DNA from: Faecalibacterium sp. I3-3-33
GTDB taxonomy: Bacteria; Bacillota; Clostridia; Oscillospirales; Ruminococcaceae
DNA length: 64,000 bases
Direction of reading: 5' to 3'
NCBI RefSeq assembly: GCF_023347295.1
Contig: NZ_CP094469.1
Location: 2,542,001-2,606,000, forward strand
The notes under the pieces were generated by a model. It was not told where the DNA came from, made no database searches, and saw only the letters and a list, made by a program, of their open reading frames with translations. Of the stretch, positions 1 to 7,984 are shown piece after piece. A program made the translations under genes and the position numbers. Positions within the stretch are counted from its first letter, which is position 1. Each line of letters opens with the position of its first letter.

Positions 1-21
1 GCCAGAGCCTTTCTCTGTTGT

Positions 22-165
22 TTACGAAGCCTTTGCAGGCGGTTCTTCCTCCTGCTCACGTTTCATCCGAAGGAAGTTCTGATAGGTAGGCAGGTTGATT
101 ACCCCTGCCGCAAAGAGAGCTTCCACCAGACAATAGGCCATCGCCTTTTCGTCAATTTCCAGCAT
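22..165 (-). CDS. small conserved-looking protein of the AT-rich island (47 aa)
   Basis: An ATG at 165 is preceded by a strong GGGAGG ribosome binding site and opens a 47-codon frame ending in TAA. The protein begins MLEIDEKAMAYCLVEALFAA, looks like one amphipathic helical hairpin, and has an acidic, then lysine/alanine-rich tail. It lies directly downstream of the D5-like helicase gene on the same strand, 73 bases after its stop, so the two are probably co-transcribed. Short acidic proteins of this kind often sit between replication and recombinase genes in integrative elements; that role is inference from position only. I do not recognise a named family. Confidence 0.6.
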   Translation of the reverse strand: MLEIDEKAMAYCLVEALFAAGVINLPTYQNFLRMKREQEEEPPAKAS

Positions 166-238
166 TGTGATACCTCCCTTGGTTATCGTTAATGGTGCTC
201 AGAGTCAGAGGTATAACGTATCATCGAAGAATCAGAAG

Positions 239-1840
239 TTACGGACGGAGCTTGATTCCATAAAATCCCCATACCGCATTTTCTGATGAATTGAGACGTT
301 TCCGATCATGTTTTCCTCCAAATTTAACGACGCACTTGTTAATCACTATCGGGCTACACGGACAAACTCCTTTTTCCTCACAATAGTTTTCGTAGGCATT
401 TTTCAAATCAGTTGTCGGACAAAAAGTTTCATGATTGACCTTTTCACAGTGCAAGTCAATAAACTCCCAGAGATAGTCAATTGGAGGCTTTCTTTGCACC
501 CCCTTCATGCTATCCACATCTGGAATTTCTGGAAAGTGCCAGTCTAATTCTTCGAGTCTTCGAGCATAGAATGTAGCCTTCGTGACTATTTCATTGCGTT
601 CTTTCCATATCTTCTTTTCCAAATTTGGATCCTGTTCATCATCTGGAATTGAATGAGTAAAAGGAAGATATACAACACGTTTGAAAAAAGCCTCGTCCTC
701 TCCCTCAATTTCAAGCGGAAAATTACTGGCGAACAGAAATTTTATTCTGCGGTGAAGCTTTTTTGAGCGTTGGTTTTTTCGTTGAATTTCAACTCCATCG
801 CCACCTGTAATACGCTTTAATTTTGACACAGCACTCACATCCAGCCTTTCTCGCGGTAAATCAAGCGAGATGTTTATTCTCGCATCAAGCAACGATTCCG
901 TTTCAAATTTTCCTCCGAGTTCTCTCAAAGAGAGGTTGCTTATTGCCTCCTCTGGAAAAAGTTTTTGTACGAAATTGCCCCATATGCTTTTTCCTGAATC
1001 TCTGGCATATCCCATAATAAAGAAAAATTTTCCTCTAGCTGGCTCAACTAAGAGGTAACCCAATGCCATCCAGAGGCGTTCCTCAATGTCCTTACGTCCG
1101 CCAGAAATTTCTTTCATAAATTTATCGAACACTGGACAATCTGCCTCTTCAGGGCTTTCTACATCTTCATTGTACTTTGCGTTCAAACAGGTAAATGTGA
1201 CAAATTCAGGGTCATGGTCTTCAAATCTACCTTTCTTAACAAAAAGAATTCCGTTTTCGAATGGGCAGTACAATTTTTCATTTTTGGGCATCTCGTATTT
1301 CAGGATTTGCTCCATCTTTATGTAGTCATAAAGATCTCTGTAATTTCTCAAATTCACTGCACCATGAAGCTTCGGATCAACTCTCAATTTGTATAATTCG
1401 ATTATCTGATCTTTTGTCAGATGCATATAGTATGTGTTTTCATAGTAGTACACCTCACCATCTACAACCTTAAGATCGCAAAATTCCTCCAGTGCATGTG
1501 CCATTTCATACATCGGGTGGTATTTTGATTGACTCCTTTCCGTTCGTTCAACCTCTTCATCCTCTGATTCTAAGTCATCCTCTTTCTTTTCATCATATTT
1601 GAACAATTTTTTTAACGGGTTATTTTCCTGCGTACTTTTTTCCTTCTTTTTCCCTTTCTTTTTCTTCTTTTCTTTCTTCGCCGCATTATTCTTGAAAAGT
1701 GATGCCGCAAGAACCACATCGGTTTCATCGCTGTTATCCGGGTACCACTCACCATCCTCTGCGTCGAAGCTATCATCCAAAGATTTTAGAGAGAAGTCAC
1801 CTCCCTGACAGTCAAAAATATTTTTGTTTTGCTTGCCCAT
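239..1840 (-). CDS. D5-like SF3 helicase / primase C-terminal protein of a mobile element
   Basis: The 533-aa product carries a phage/plasmid D5-type superfamily 3 helicase core in its second half. A Walker A loop reads GYARDSGKS, followed by an acidic Walker B-like strand (NISLDLPRE) and a sensor-type motif (FLFASNFPLEI). The C-terminus, with PTTDLKNAYENYCEEKG, resembles the winged-helix tail of D5 proteins. The first ~110 residues are low complexity, with a lysine run and an acidic stretch, and no primase catalytic domain is visible, so priming would have to come from another protein. AGGAG lies just upstream of the ATG. Base use is clearly AT-rich compared with the housekeeping genes from 3.4 kb on, which supports acquisition by transfer. 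Such proteins initiate or unwind replication of phages, plasmids and integrated satellites. Confidence 0.85.
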   Translation of the reverse strand: MGKQNKNIFDCQGGDFSLKSLDDSFDAEDGEWYPDNSDETDVVLAASLFKNNAAKKEKKKKKGKKKEKSTQENNPLKKLFKYDEKKEDDLESEDEEVERTERSQSKYHPMYEMAHALEEFCDLKVVDGEVYYYENTYYMHLTKDQIIELYKLRVDPKLHGAVNLRNYRDLYDYIKMEQILKYEMPKNEKLYCPFENGILFVKKGRFEDHDPEFVTFTCLNAKYNEDVESPEEADCPVFDKFMKEISGGRKDIEERLWMALGYLLVEPARGKFFFIMGYARDSGKSIWGNFVQKLFPEEAISNLSLRELGGKFETESLLDARINISLDLPRERLDVSAVSKLKRITGGDGVEIQRKNQRSKKLHRRIKFLFASNFPLEIEGEDEAFFKRVVYLPFTHSIPDDEQDPNLEKKIWKERNEIVTKATFYARRLEELDWHFPEIPDVDSMKGVQRKPPIDYLWEFIDLHCEKVNHETFCPTTDLKNAYENYCEEKGVCPCSPIVINKCVVKFGGKHDRKRLNSSENAVWGFYGIKLRP

Positions 1841-2012
1841 AATATCGCTCCTTTATACATATTCCTTTTTAGGGGTACTTTTATTATGCCACTAATAAAA
1901 TTTATAGGTGCGGGCAAGCAAAAAACTTTTTAATCGAATTTTCGTCATTTTATTTTCGTTTCATATTTCATCTATTCGTATCGTTCATGTTTTATTCATA
2001 TTCCAGTCAAAA

Positions 2013-2235
2013 CCACCGGCTGAGCCGGTGGCTTGAGTAAGCCCTAGAAGGGCACCTTACTGGCAAAGCCCCTTAAGGGGCCACGAGCAAGCATCTTTCA
2101 TCTGCATTACCTGCCCTACCGCTCTAACGAGCTATGTTGCAAAGTGCATCTTCCAAGATGACAATTTCTCTGCCATCTCGCTTCGCTCGAATTTTATAGC
2201 TAAAGCATTTTCTACTCCACCAGCAGAGCTGGTGG
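2013..2235. mobile_element. palindrome-ended non-autonomous element, IS200/IS605-like (PATE/MITE candidate)
   Basis: Two 19-nt palindromes, CCACCGGCTGAGCCGGTGG (2013-2031) and CCACCAGCAGAGCTGGTGG (2217-2235), lie about 200 bases apart. Each has a nearby GCTTGAG or CTCAAGC tract, so the ends mirror each other. Further perfect palindromes lie inside: GCCCTAGAAGGGC (2041-2053) and GCCCCTTAAGGGGC (2068-2081). No open frame of note occurs inside. Subterminal hairpins without terminal direct repeats are the hallmark of IS200/IS605 ends and of the short elements they mobilise. The alternative is a structured RNA gene. No tnpA or tnpB is present in the window. It occupies most of the 469-base gap between the helicase and coiled-coil genes; the rest of that gap (1841-2010) is AT-rich and holds the helicase promoter region, with no clear consensus. 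Confidence 0.5.
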
Positions 2236-2265
2236 TTGTCGCTCGCTCAAGCTACCCAAAAGAAA

Positions 2266-2305
2266 AATACCCTTACGCGAAAACTATTTTTCGCGTAAGG
2301 GTATT
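2266..2305 (-). terminator. intrinsic terminator of the coiled-coil gene
   Basis: A perfect 18-bp stem (2266-2283 paired with 2288-2305, loop CTAT) starts 5 bases after the stop of the coiled-coil gene and is followed on the minus strand by a T-rich run. Confidence 0.85.
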
Positions 2306-2309
2306 CACT

Positions 2310-3341
2310 TTATTTCGATTTCTTGTTTTCTAGAGACTTTAGAAATCCTTCTACTGCTTCTTCATCCCTGTATAGACTCATATAAGTTCTATACTCTTCC
2401 GTTACTTTATCTCGACATTTATCCAAAGCCTTCGTAACCATTTCAAAAATTACTCTTTGCCCCTCTGATGTGCATTTAAGCGATTGCATTTCGTTCACCA
2501 TAGTAATCAAACTTTGTAACGCCTCTTCTGTTTTGCCGCTTCCTGTTCCAAATAATTCCGTCAACCTATTCTCTATTATACTCTCTTCAAACTTCGTCCT
2601 CGGATTATTGGCCAAGGAGTACATTCCTTCTTTTATTTGATCTTTCACTCTTTCATCCAGCTCTTCTACTTTTTTTGACTTTATGCACCCTATAATATCA
2701 TACTCTATATGCTCACAATCTTCATCATTTCCCATAAACAGCTTAAAGAATTCACAATTTTGCTCTGTAAGATAGATGTATCCTCCTCTTGACAGATAGC
2801 TATATGCTGAAACATCAGAATCCGGCATTTGTCCCATTACAATATTAAACTTGCTTGTAAATTCATATTGTAACGCTCTCAACTTGCTTACTACAACTCC
2901 CCCATCTGTCGAAATCTCTGACTCGACACTTCTTTCTGTTATTCTTTCTTTCCAATTCGGAAGCTTGCCAGTTTCTCTTTCTCTCAATATATTTAGCAAA
3001 AATTGTCTAAGTGTAATGTATCCCTTTTCTATATTTTCTATTTCTGCTAAATCTACCTTGTCTATCGTTGCTTCTCTTACCTTTTCTCCAATGCGTCTAT
3101 ATCTTCCAACAATCTTTTCTAATTTTTCTTTTCTTTCTTTTTCTAGTTTCTTTATAGATACGATGTGTTTTTTATCTATCAATTTTTTCTTTCGTTCAAT
3201 TCTTCGCTCTACTCTTTGCATCTCACGGTATTGACATTCCATATGTTGGGAAATTTTTTCAAGATAAGTTTCGTTTGCTTCTGTTAACTGCTCCATCAGT
3301 TCTGCTTTTTTCATTTCTTTTGTAAGTCTGCCCACAACCAT
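2310..3341 (-). CDS. unrecognised coiled-coil protein of the AT-rich island
   Basis: The product is 343 aa from the ATG at 3341. AGGAGG lies only 3 bases before this ATG, so a GTG at 3335 (spacing 9) may be the real start. Residues ~10-110 are highly charged and heptad-like with long K/E/R runs, indicating a coiled coil. The C-terminal ~220 residues are mixed alpha/beta with no motif I recognise: no Walker A, HNH, nuclease, protease or membrane segment is evident. Codon use is AT-rich like the helicase gene and unlike ppdK. It has its own terminator, and its leader overlaps the ppdK terminator hairpin, so it is probably a single-gene cargo unit. Function unknown; structural, DNA-associated or defence roles are all possible. 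Confidence 0.7.
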   Translation of the reverse strand: MVVGRLTKEMKKAELMEQLTEANETYLEKISQHMECQYREMQRVERRIERKKKLIDKKHIVSIKKLEKERKEKLEKIVGRYRRIGEKVREATIDKVDLAEIENIEKGYITLRQFLLNILRERETGKLPNWKERITERSVESEISTDGGVVVSKLRALQYEFTSKFNIVMGQMPDSDVSAYSYLSRGGYIYLTEQNCEFFKLFMGNDEDCEHIEYDIIGCIKSKKVEELDERVKDQIKEGMYSLANNPRTKFEESIIENRLTELFGTGSGKTEEALQSLITMVNEMQSLKCTSEGQRVIFEMVTKALDKCRDKVTEEYRTYMSLYRDEEAVEGFLKSLENKKSK

Positions 3342-3357
3342 TTTCCTCCTAATATAC

Positions 3358-3402
3358 AAAAACCTCCCCGGCAAAACCATTCAGTTTCACCGGGGAGGTT
3401 TA
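3358..3402 (-). terminator. ppdK terminator, placed directly before the coiled-coil gene
   Basis: A perfect 12-bp stem AAACCTCCCCGG / CCGGGGAGGTTT lies about 55 bases past the ppdK stop and is followed on the minus strand by TTTTTGT, a normal intrinsic terminator. The RBS of the next gene begins about 10 bases later. A TATGAT box at 3402-3407 could start a transcript that carries this hairpin in its leader. Confidence 0.75.
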
Positions 3403-3457
3403 TCATACGCTTATCTTCCCATGTTTTGCACGATTAGTGCATCTTCATGCAACAATC

Positions 3458-6124
3458 TTACTTTCTGGGATTTTTGATCGCAGCCTGAGCAGCGGCCAGA
3501 CGTGCGATAGGCACACGGAAGGGAGAGCAGCTGACGTAGTCCAGACCGACGTTGTGGCAGAACTCCACGCTCGTGGGGTCGCCGCCGTGCTCGCCGCAGA
3601 TGCCCAGACCCAGATCGGGGCGGGTCTCACGGCCGTCGTGGGCAGCCATCTTGACCAGCTTGCCGACACCGATCTGATCCAGATGCTGGAACGGATCGCT
3701 CTCGTAGATCTTGTTCTCGTAGTATGCGCCCAGGAACTTGGCAGCGTCATCACGGCTGAAGCCGAAGGTCATCTGGGTCAGGTCGTTGGTGCCGAAGCTG
3801 AAGAACTCAGCTTCCTTGGCGATCTCGCCGGCAGTCAGGGCTGCACGGGGAATCTCGATCATGGTACCGACCTGATACTTCATGTCAACGCCAGCAGCAG
3901 CGATCAGCTCGTCAGCAACCTTGACGACAACGTCCTTGACGAACTTCAGCTCCTTGACCTCGCCGACCAGCGGGATCATGATGTGCGGGGTGATCACATG
4001 GCCGGTCTCAGCAGAGACGTTCAGAGCAGCCTTGATCACAGCACGGGTCTGCATAGCAGCGATCTCGGGGTAGGTAACAGCCAGACGGCAGCCACGGTGA
4101 CCCATCATGGGGTTGAACTCATGCAGAGAAGCAACCACGTTCTTCAGGTCTTCGTAGGTCATGCCCATGTCGGCAGCCAGTTCCTTGATGTCCTCGTCCT
4201 TGGTGGGCAGGAACTCGTGCAGGGGCGGGTCCAGATAACGGATGGTCATCGGGCGCTCACCCATGATGCGGTACATAGCCTCGAAGTCACCCTGCTGGAA
4301 CGGCTCGACCTTGGCCAGAGCAGCCTCGCGCTCTTCCACGGTGCGTGCGCAGATCATCTCACGGACAGCCTTGATGCGGTCCTCAGCGAAGAACATGTGC
4401 TCGGTACGGCACAGGCCGATGCCCTCAGCACCCAGATCCACTGCCTGCTGTGCGTCACGCGGGTTATCAGCGTTGGTCATGACCAGCAGCTGACGAGCTG
4501 CGTCTGCCCAGCCCATGAAGCGGTTGAAGTTCTTGTTGCCGGTAGCGGCCACGGTTGCGACCTGCTCGCCGTAGATGTTGCCGGTGGAGCCGTCGATGGA
4601 GATCCAGTCGCCCTCGACGAACTTGTGGCCGTTGATCTCGAAGGTCTTTGCCTCCTCATCGATCTTGACCTCGTTGTCGTTGCCGCAGCCGGAAACACAG
4701 CAGGTGCCCATACCACGAGCAACAACGGCTGCGTGGCTGGTCATGCCGCCGCGGACGGTCAGGATGCCCTGAGAGACCTGCATGCCCACGATATCCTCGG
4801 GGCTGGTCTCCAGACGCACCAGAACGACCTTCTTCATCTTGCCGGACTTGACCATCTCCTCTGCCTCTTCAGCAGTAAAGACGATCTGGCCGCAGGCAGA
4901 ACCGGGAGAAGCTGCCAGACCCTTGCCGACGACCTCTGCAGCCTTCAGGGCAGCAGCATCGAACTGGGGATGCAGCAGGGTATCCAGCTGCTTGGGCTCC
5001 ACGCGCAGGACAGCCTCCTGCTCGGTGATCATGCCCTCGTCCACCAGATCGCAGGCGATCTGCAGAGCAGCCTGTGCGGTACGCTTGCCGTTACGGGTCT
5101 GCAGCATATACAGGTGGCCGTCCTCAATGGTGAACTCCATATCCTGCATATCGCGGAAGTAGTTCTCCAGACGGGTAGCGATCTCGACGAACTGATCGTA
5201 CACCTCAGGCATCTGATCCTTCAGGTGGCTGATGGGAGAAGGAGTGCGCACGCCGGCAACAACGTCCTCGCCCTGTGCATTGATCAGGTACTCGCCCATC
5301 AGCTTCTTAGCGCCGGTGGCGGGGTCACGGGTGAATGCAACGCCGGTGCCGGAACGGTCGCCGGAGTTACCAAAGGCCATCTGCTGCACGTTGACAGCGG
5401 TGCCCCACTCGTAGGGGATCTCGTTCATCTTACGGTAGACGTTTGCACGGGGGTTATCCCAGCTGCGGAACACGGCCTTGACAGCCTCGATCAGCTGATC
5501 GCGGGGATCCTGCGGGAAGGGACGGCCTTCGTTCTCCTCGTAGATCTTCTTGAAGGTGCCGACCAGTTCCTTCAGGTCGTCAGCAGTCAGGTCCACGTCG
5601 TTCTTGACGCCCTTGGCTTCCTTCATCTTGTCGATCTCGACCTCGAACAGGCTCTTCGGGACCATCATAACGACGTCGGCGAACATCTGCACGAAGCGGC
5701 GGTAGCAGTCGTATGCAAAGCGGGCGTTGCCGGTCTTCTTTGCCAGACCCTCAACAGCCTCGTCGTTCAGGCCCAGGTTCAGGATGGTGTCCATCATACC
5801 GGGCATGGACTGACGTGCGCCGGAACGGACGGAGACCAGCAGGGGGTTGGTGTTGTCGCCGAACTTCTTGCCGGTGATCTCTTCCAGACCCTTGAGGTGC
5901 TCAAAGATGTCAGCAGTGATGTCGTCATTGATCTGACGGCCGTCTGCGTAATACTGGGTGCAGGCGTCGGTGGTGATGGTGAAGCCCTGCGGCACCGGCA
6001 TACCGGCTGCGGTCATCTCGGCCAGACCGGCACCCTTGCCGCCCAGCGTGTTCTTCATGGTGACCTTGTCACCGCCGAAAGCGTCATTGCCTTCGCTGAA
6101 GTAGTACAGATACTTTTTGCTCAT
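3458..6124 (-). CDS. ppdK: pyruvate, phosphate dikinase
   Basis: PPDK interconverts pyruvate + ATP + Pi and phosphoenolpyruvate + AMP + PPi in the cytosol, linking glycolysis and PEP supply. The 888-aa length matches bacterial enzymes. The N-terminal ATP-grasp region (LGGKGAGLAEM, SVRSGARQSMPGMMDTILN) is followed by the swivelling phosphohistidine domain, with the catalytic His at about residue 464 in GGMTSHAAVVARGMG. The C-terminal PEP/pyruvate barrel follows (GLCRTEHMFF, GICGEHGGDP, YVSCSPFRVPIARLAAAQA). I chose the ATG at 6124 because GGGAGG lies 10 bases upstream; an ATG 51 bases earlier has no RBS. It is monocistronic, with its own promoter and terminator. The long frame on the opposite strand is a codon-bias shadow. 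Confidence 0.98.
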   Translation of the reverse strand: MSKKYLYYFSEGNDAFGGDKVTMKNTLGGKGAGLAEMTAAGMPVPQGFTITTDACTQYYADGRQINDDITADIFEHLKGLEEITGKKFGDNTNPLLVSVRSGARQSMPGMMDTILNLGLNDEAVEGLAKKTGNARFAYDCYRRFVQMFADVVMMVPKSLFEVEIDKMKEAKGVKNDVDLTADDLKELVGTFKKIYEENEGRPFPQDPRDQLIEAVKAVFRSWDNPRANVYRKMNEIPYEWGTAVNVQQMAFGNSGDRSGTGVAFTRDPATGAKKLMGEYLINAQGEDVVAGVRTPSPISHLKDQMPEVYDQFVEIATRLENYFRDMQDMEFTIEDGHLYMLQTRNGKRTAQAALQIACDLVDEGMITEQEAVLRVEPKQLDTLLHPQFDAAALKAAEVVGKGLAASPGSACGQIVFTAEEAEEMVKSGKMKKVVLVRLETSPEDIVGMQVSQGILTVRGGMTSHAAVVARGMGTCCVSGCGNDNEVKIDEEAKTFEINGHKFVEGDWISIDGSTGNIYGEQVATVAATGNKNFNRFMGWADAARQLLVMTNADNPRDAQQAVDLGAEGIGLCRTEHMFFAEDRIKAVREMICARTVEEREAALAKVEPFQQGDFEAMYRIMGERPMTIRYLDPPLHEFLPTKDEDIKELAADMGMTYEDLKNVVASLHEFNPMMGHRGCRLAVTYPEIAAMQTRAVIKAALNVSAETGHVITPHIMIPLVGEVKELKFVKDVVVKVADELIAAAGVDMKYQVGTMIEIPRAALTAGEIAKEAEFFSFGTNDLTQMTFGFSRDDAAKFLGAYYENKIYESDPFQHLDQIGVGKLVKMAAHDGRETRPDLGLGICGEHGGDPTSVEFCHNVGLDYVSCSPFRVPIARLAAAQAAIKNPRK

Positions 6125-6227
6125 GCGTTGTTTACCTCCCATTCGTGACCATCGGTACACTTGCCGTGGTCTCATCGTTTGCCTTGTCTTGAACGTACGA
6201 TGAACATTGTTTTGTGAATGCTAAACT

Positions 6228-6255
6228 ATTATACCAGAAAATCCATTCCTTTCCA
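6228..6255 (-). promoter_or_regulatory. ppdK promoter
   Basis: On the minus strand TGGAAA (6250-6255) and TATAAT (6228-6233) are separated by 16 bases, with a TGG just before the -10 (extended -10). The leader would be about 100 bases long. Confidence 0.65.
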
Positions 6256-6300
6256 CCATGCAAAATCCCGAATTTGTCTGTTATTTTTTATGCAAATCTC

Positions 6301-6329
6301 TTGAAATTCTCCAAGTTTTAAGGTAGTAT
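6301..6329 (+). promoter_or_regulatory. promoter of the acetyltransferase gene, with a ~205-base leader
   Basis: TTGAAA (6301-6306) and TAGTAT (6324-6329) are 17 bases apart. The leader up to the ATG at 6541 is long and can fold; for example GACAGG near 6460 can pair with CCTGTC near 6500. I recognise no riboswitch class in it. The 416-base gap from 6125 to 6540 otherwise holds only this promoter and that of ppdK. Confidence 0.6.
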
Positions 6330-6540
6330 AGAATGGGAGAAAGTTCGAGAGGTTTTTTGTTTATACACGCGATTTCTCGTCCTGTTGGATACAACTTTCT
6401 ATCCCTGTAACTTTTCAAATTCTATTTTGTCGGAACAAAGCTTTCCGCAGCGGGGTGCTGGGGCGGACAGGCAACAATTTTCCGGTCGCCTTTCCTGTCT
6501 CTCTTCCGCCGCGCGCTTTGGTGGGAAGGGAGACTTTTTT

Positions 6541-7299
6541 ATGCAGAATTCCATTTCTGAGCAGGCCCGTGCCGCTGCCTTGGCACAGCTGGACGCCGCC
6601 GAGGCTGCCCGCGAGGACATCCTTGTGCAGCACATTGCAAACGGCGTTGTCATCAACAGCCGCACCGTACAGATCGACCCGGAGGTGGTCATTGCCCCGG
6701 GTGCTGTGATCCTTGCGGGCACCATCCTGCGGGGCAAAACGGTCATCGGCGCAGGCTGCGTCATCGGCCCCAACACCCTCATCGAGGACAGCACCGTGGA
6801 CGAGGGCACTACCGTGAATGCCAGCCAGATCTACGGCAGCCACATCGGCCCCCACAACAACATCGGCCCCTTCACCCATGTGCGGGTGAACACTGTCACC
6901 GACTACGGCGTGCATCTGGGTGCCTATGTGGAGACCAAGAACTCCAACTTTGCCCGTGGCAACACCGTGAGCCATCTGACCTACATTGGCGACAGTGATG
7001 TGGGCAAGTACTGCAACTTCGGCTGCGGCACCGTCACCTGCAACTACGACGGCAAGGACAAGTTCCGCACCCAGATCGGCGACTACTGCTTCATCGGCTG
7101 CAACACCAACCTTGTGGCCCCGGTCAAGGTGGGCGATGGTGCCTACACCGCCGCCGGCAGCACCATTACCAAGGATGTGCCCGCACAGGCACTGGGCATC
7201 GCCCGGGAGCGCCAGACCAATCTGGACGGCTGGGCAGAGCCCAAGATGGAAGCCTACATCGCCAAAAAGCAGAAGCTGGAAAACGAGCAGAGCAAGTAA
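6541..7299 (+). CDS. left-handed beta-helix acyltransferase, GlmU C-terminal-domain-like
   Basis: The 252-aa protein has the hexapeptide-repeat acetyltransferase half of GlmU: about 30 helical N-terminal residues, then repeated turns (VVIAPGAVILAG, KTVIGAGCVIGPNTLIED). It then has the GlmU-typical stretch FVETKNS-like (YVETKNSNFARGN), VSHLTYIGDSDVGKYCNFGCGTV and CNYDGKDKFRTQIGD. The uridylyltransferase half is absent, so alone it could acetylate glucosamine-1-phosphate, or another amino sugar, but not form UDP-GlcNAc. The ATG at 6541 follows GGGAAGGGAG; the frame is open further upstream without a better start. The next gene begins 24 bases downstream. A dedicated nucleotidyltransferase elsewhere is expected. 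Confidence 0.8.
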   Translation: MQNSISEQARAAALAQLDAAEAAREDILVQHIANGVVINSRTVQIDPEVVIAPGAVILAGTILRGKTVIGAGCVIGPNTLIEDSTVDEGTTVNASQIYGSHIGPHNNIGPFTHVRVNTVTDYGVHLGAYVETKNSNFARGNTVSHLTYIGDSDVGKYCNFGCGTVTCNYDGKDKFRTQIGDYCFIGCNTNLVAPVKVGDGAYTAAGSTITKDVPAQALGIARERQTNLDGWAEPKMEAYIAKKQKLENEQSK

Positions 7300-7323
7300 C
7301 GTTCTGCCGGAAGGGAGCTGCGT

Positions 7324-7845
7324 ATGAAGTCTGAAAGCTTTCGCAAGCAGGCATTGAGCCTTGTCCTTTTCTTCGCGGCTGTTGCCGCCGTGTTCGCCCT
7401 GACCCGTCTGCGCAGCGACCCCGCCAAAAAGCAGGCCGAGTTCGTGGTGCAGCAGCTGCTCTCATGCTCTTCTGCCGTGGAGCAGGCCGTAGACGCCGCC
7501 GCACCCTCCGGCAGCGAACCGGGGCTTGCCGCAGTGGACACCGATGGGCTGTACGCCTTTCTTCAAGCGCAGCTGGGCGATGCCATGACAGCCGACTGCC
7601 TTGATAAAGTCATGGCAAACCGCCTGCCCACCCGCATCACCGCGCTGGCCGGGCAGTCCGGCGACAAGCTGACACCCGCTGACCTCACCCTGAAAAAGCG
7701 CGCCGGGGCAGAAAACTGCTACGACTTTTCCGCCGCCCTGCTGACCGCCACGGACAGCACCGCCGCCGCGCAGGTGTCCGGCACCATCACCATGGTGAAG
7801 GAGGACGGCCGCTGGAAGGCCGCCGCCATCACGCTGAACCTGTAA
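7324..7845 (+). CDS. small membrane-anchored or exported protein of unknown function
   Basis: The 173-aa product starts with MKSESFRKQ, then a hydrophobic segment (ALSLVLFFAAVAAVFAL), i.e. a signal anchor or signal peptide. It is followed by an alanine-rich soluble domain ending in a beta-strand-rich tail (VSGTITMVKEDGRWKAAAITLNL) like an extracytoplasmic DUF4878/NTF2-type fold. That resemblance is only a guess from strand pattern. GGGAGC precedes the ATG. The gene follows the acetyltransferase by 24 bases and ends at an intrinsic terminator, so the two likely form one unit. Confidence 0.75.
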   Translation: MKSESFRKQALSLVLFFAAVAAVFALTRLRSDPAKKQAEFVVQQLLSCSSAVEQAVDAAAPSGSEPGLAAVDTDGLYAFLQAQLGDAMTADCLDKVMANRLPTRITALAGQSGDKLTPADLTLKKRAGAENCYDFSAALLTATDSTAAAQVSGTITMVKEDGRWKAAAITLNL

Positions 7846-7856
7846 TAAACCCTTTT

Positions 7857-7889
7857 GCCCCTGTGCCCTGCGGCATGGGGGCATTTTTT
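7857..7889 (+). terminator. intrinsic terminator
   Basis: GCCCCTGTGCC and GGCATGGGGGC form an 11-bp stem with two imperfect pairs, followed by ATTTTTTG, 12 bases after the stop of the 173-aa gene. Confidence 0.75.
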
Positions 7890-7984
7890 GCCCATTTCGC
7901 TTATAATGTATATCTTTTTGCGCGCGCGTATGTTATACTTAGATGTTGTATCACACTATTATCAGGAAAAGGTATTATCATATC

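Noticed and set aside
2013..2235. Retron-type msr/msd or CRISPR-like locus
   Set aside because: No reverse transcriptase is nearby and the palindromes are not regularly spaced direct repeats with spacers.
3437..6148. A 903-codon open frame on the plus strand opposite ppdK
   Set aside because: It mirrors the codon periodicity of ppdK in GC-rich DNA, has no RBS and gives a low-complexity His/Leu/Val/Asp-rich translation. Similar long antisense frames occur opposite the ABC, fab and mur genes.
6330..6540. Riboswitch in the long leader of the acetyltransferase gene
   Set aside because: Only one short pairing (GACAGG/CCTGTC) is clear and no conserved core of a known class could be seen.
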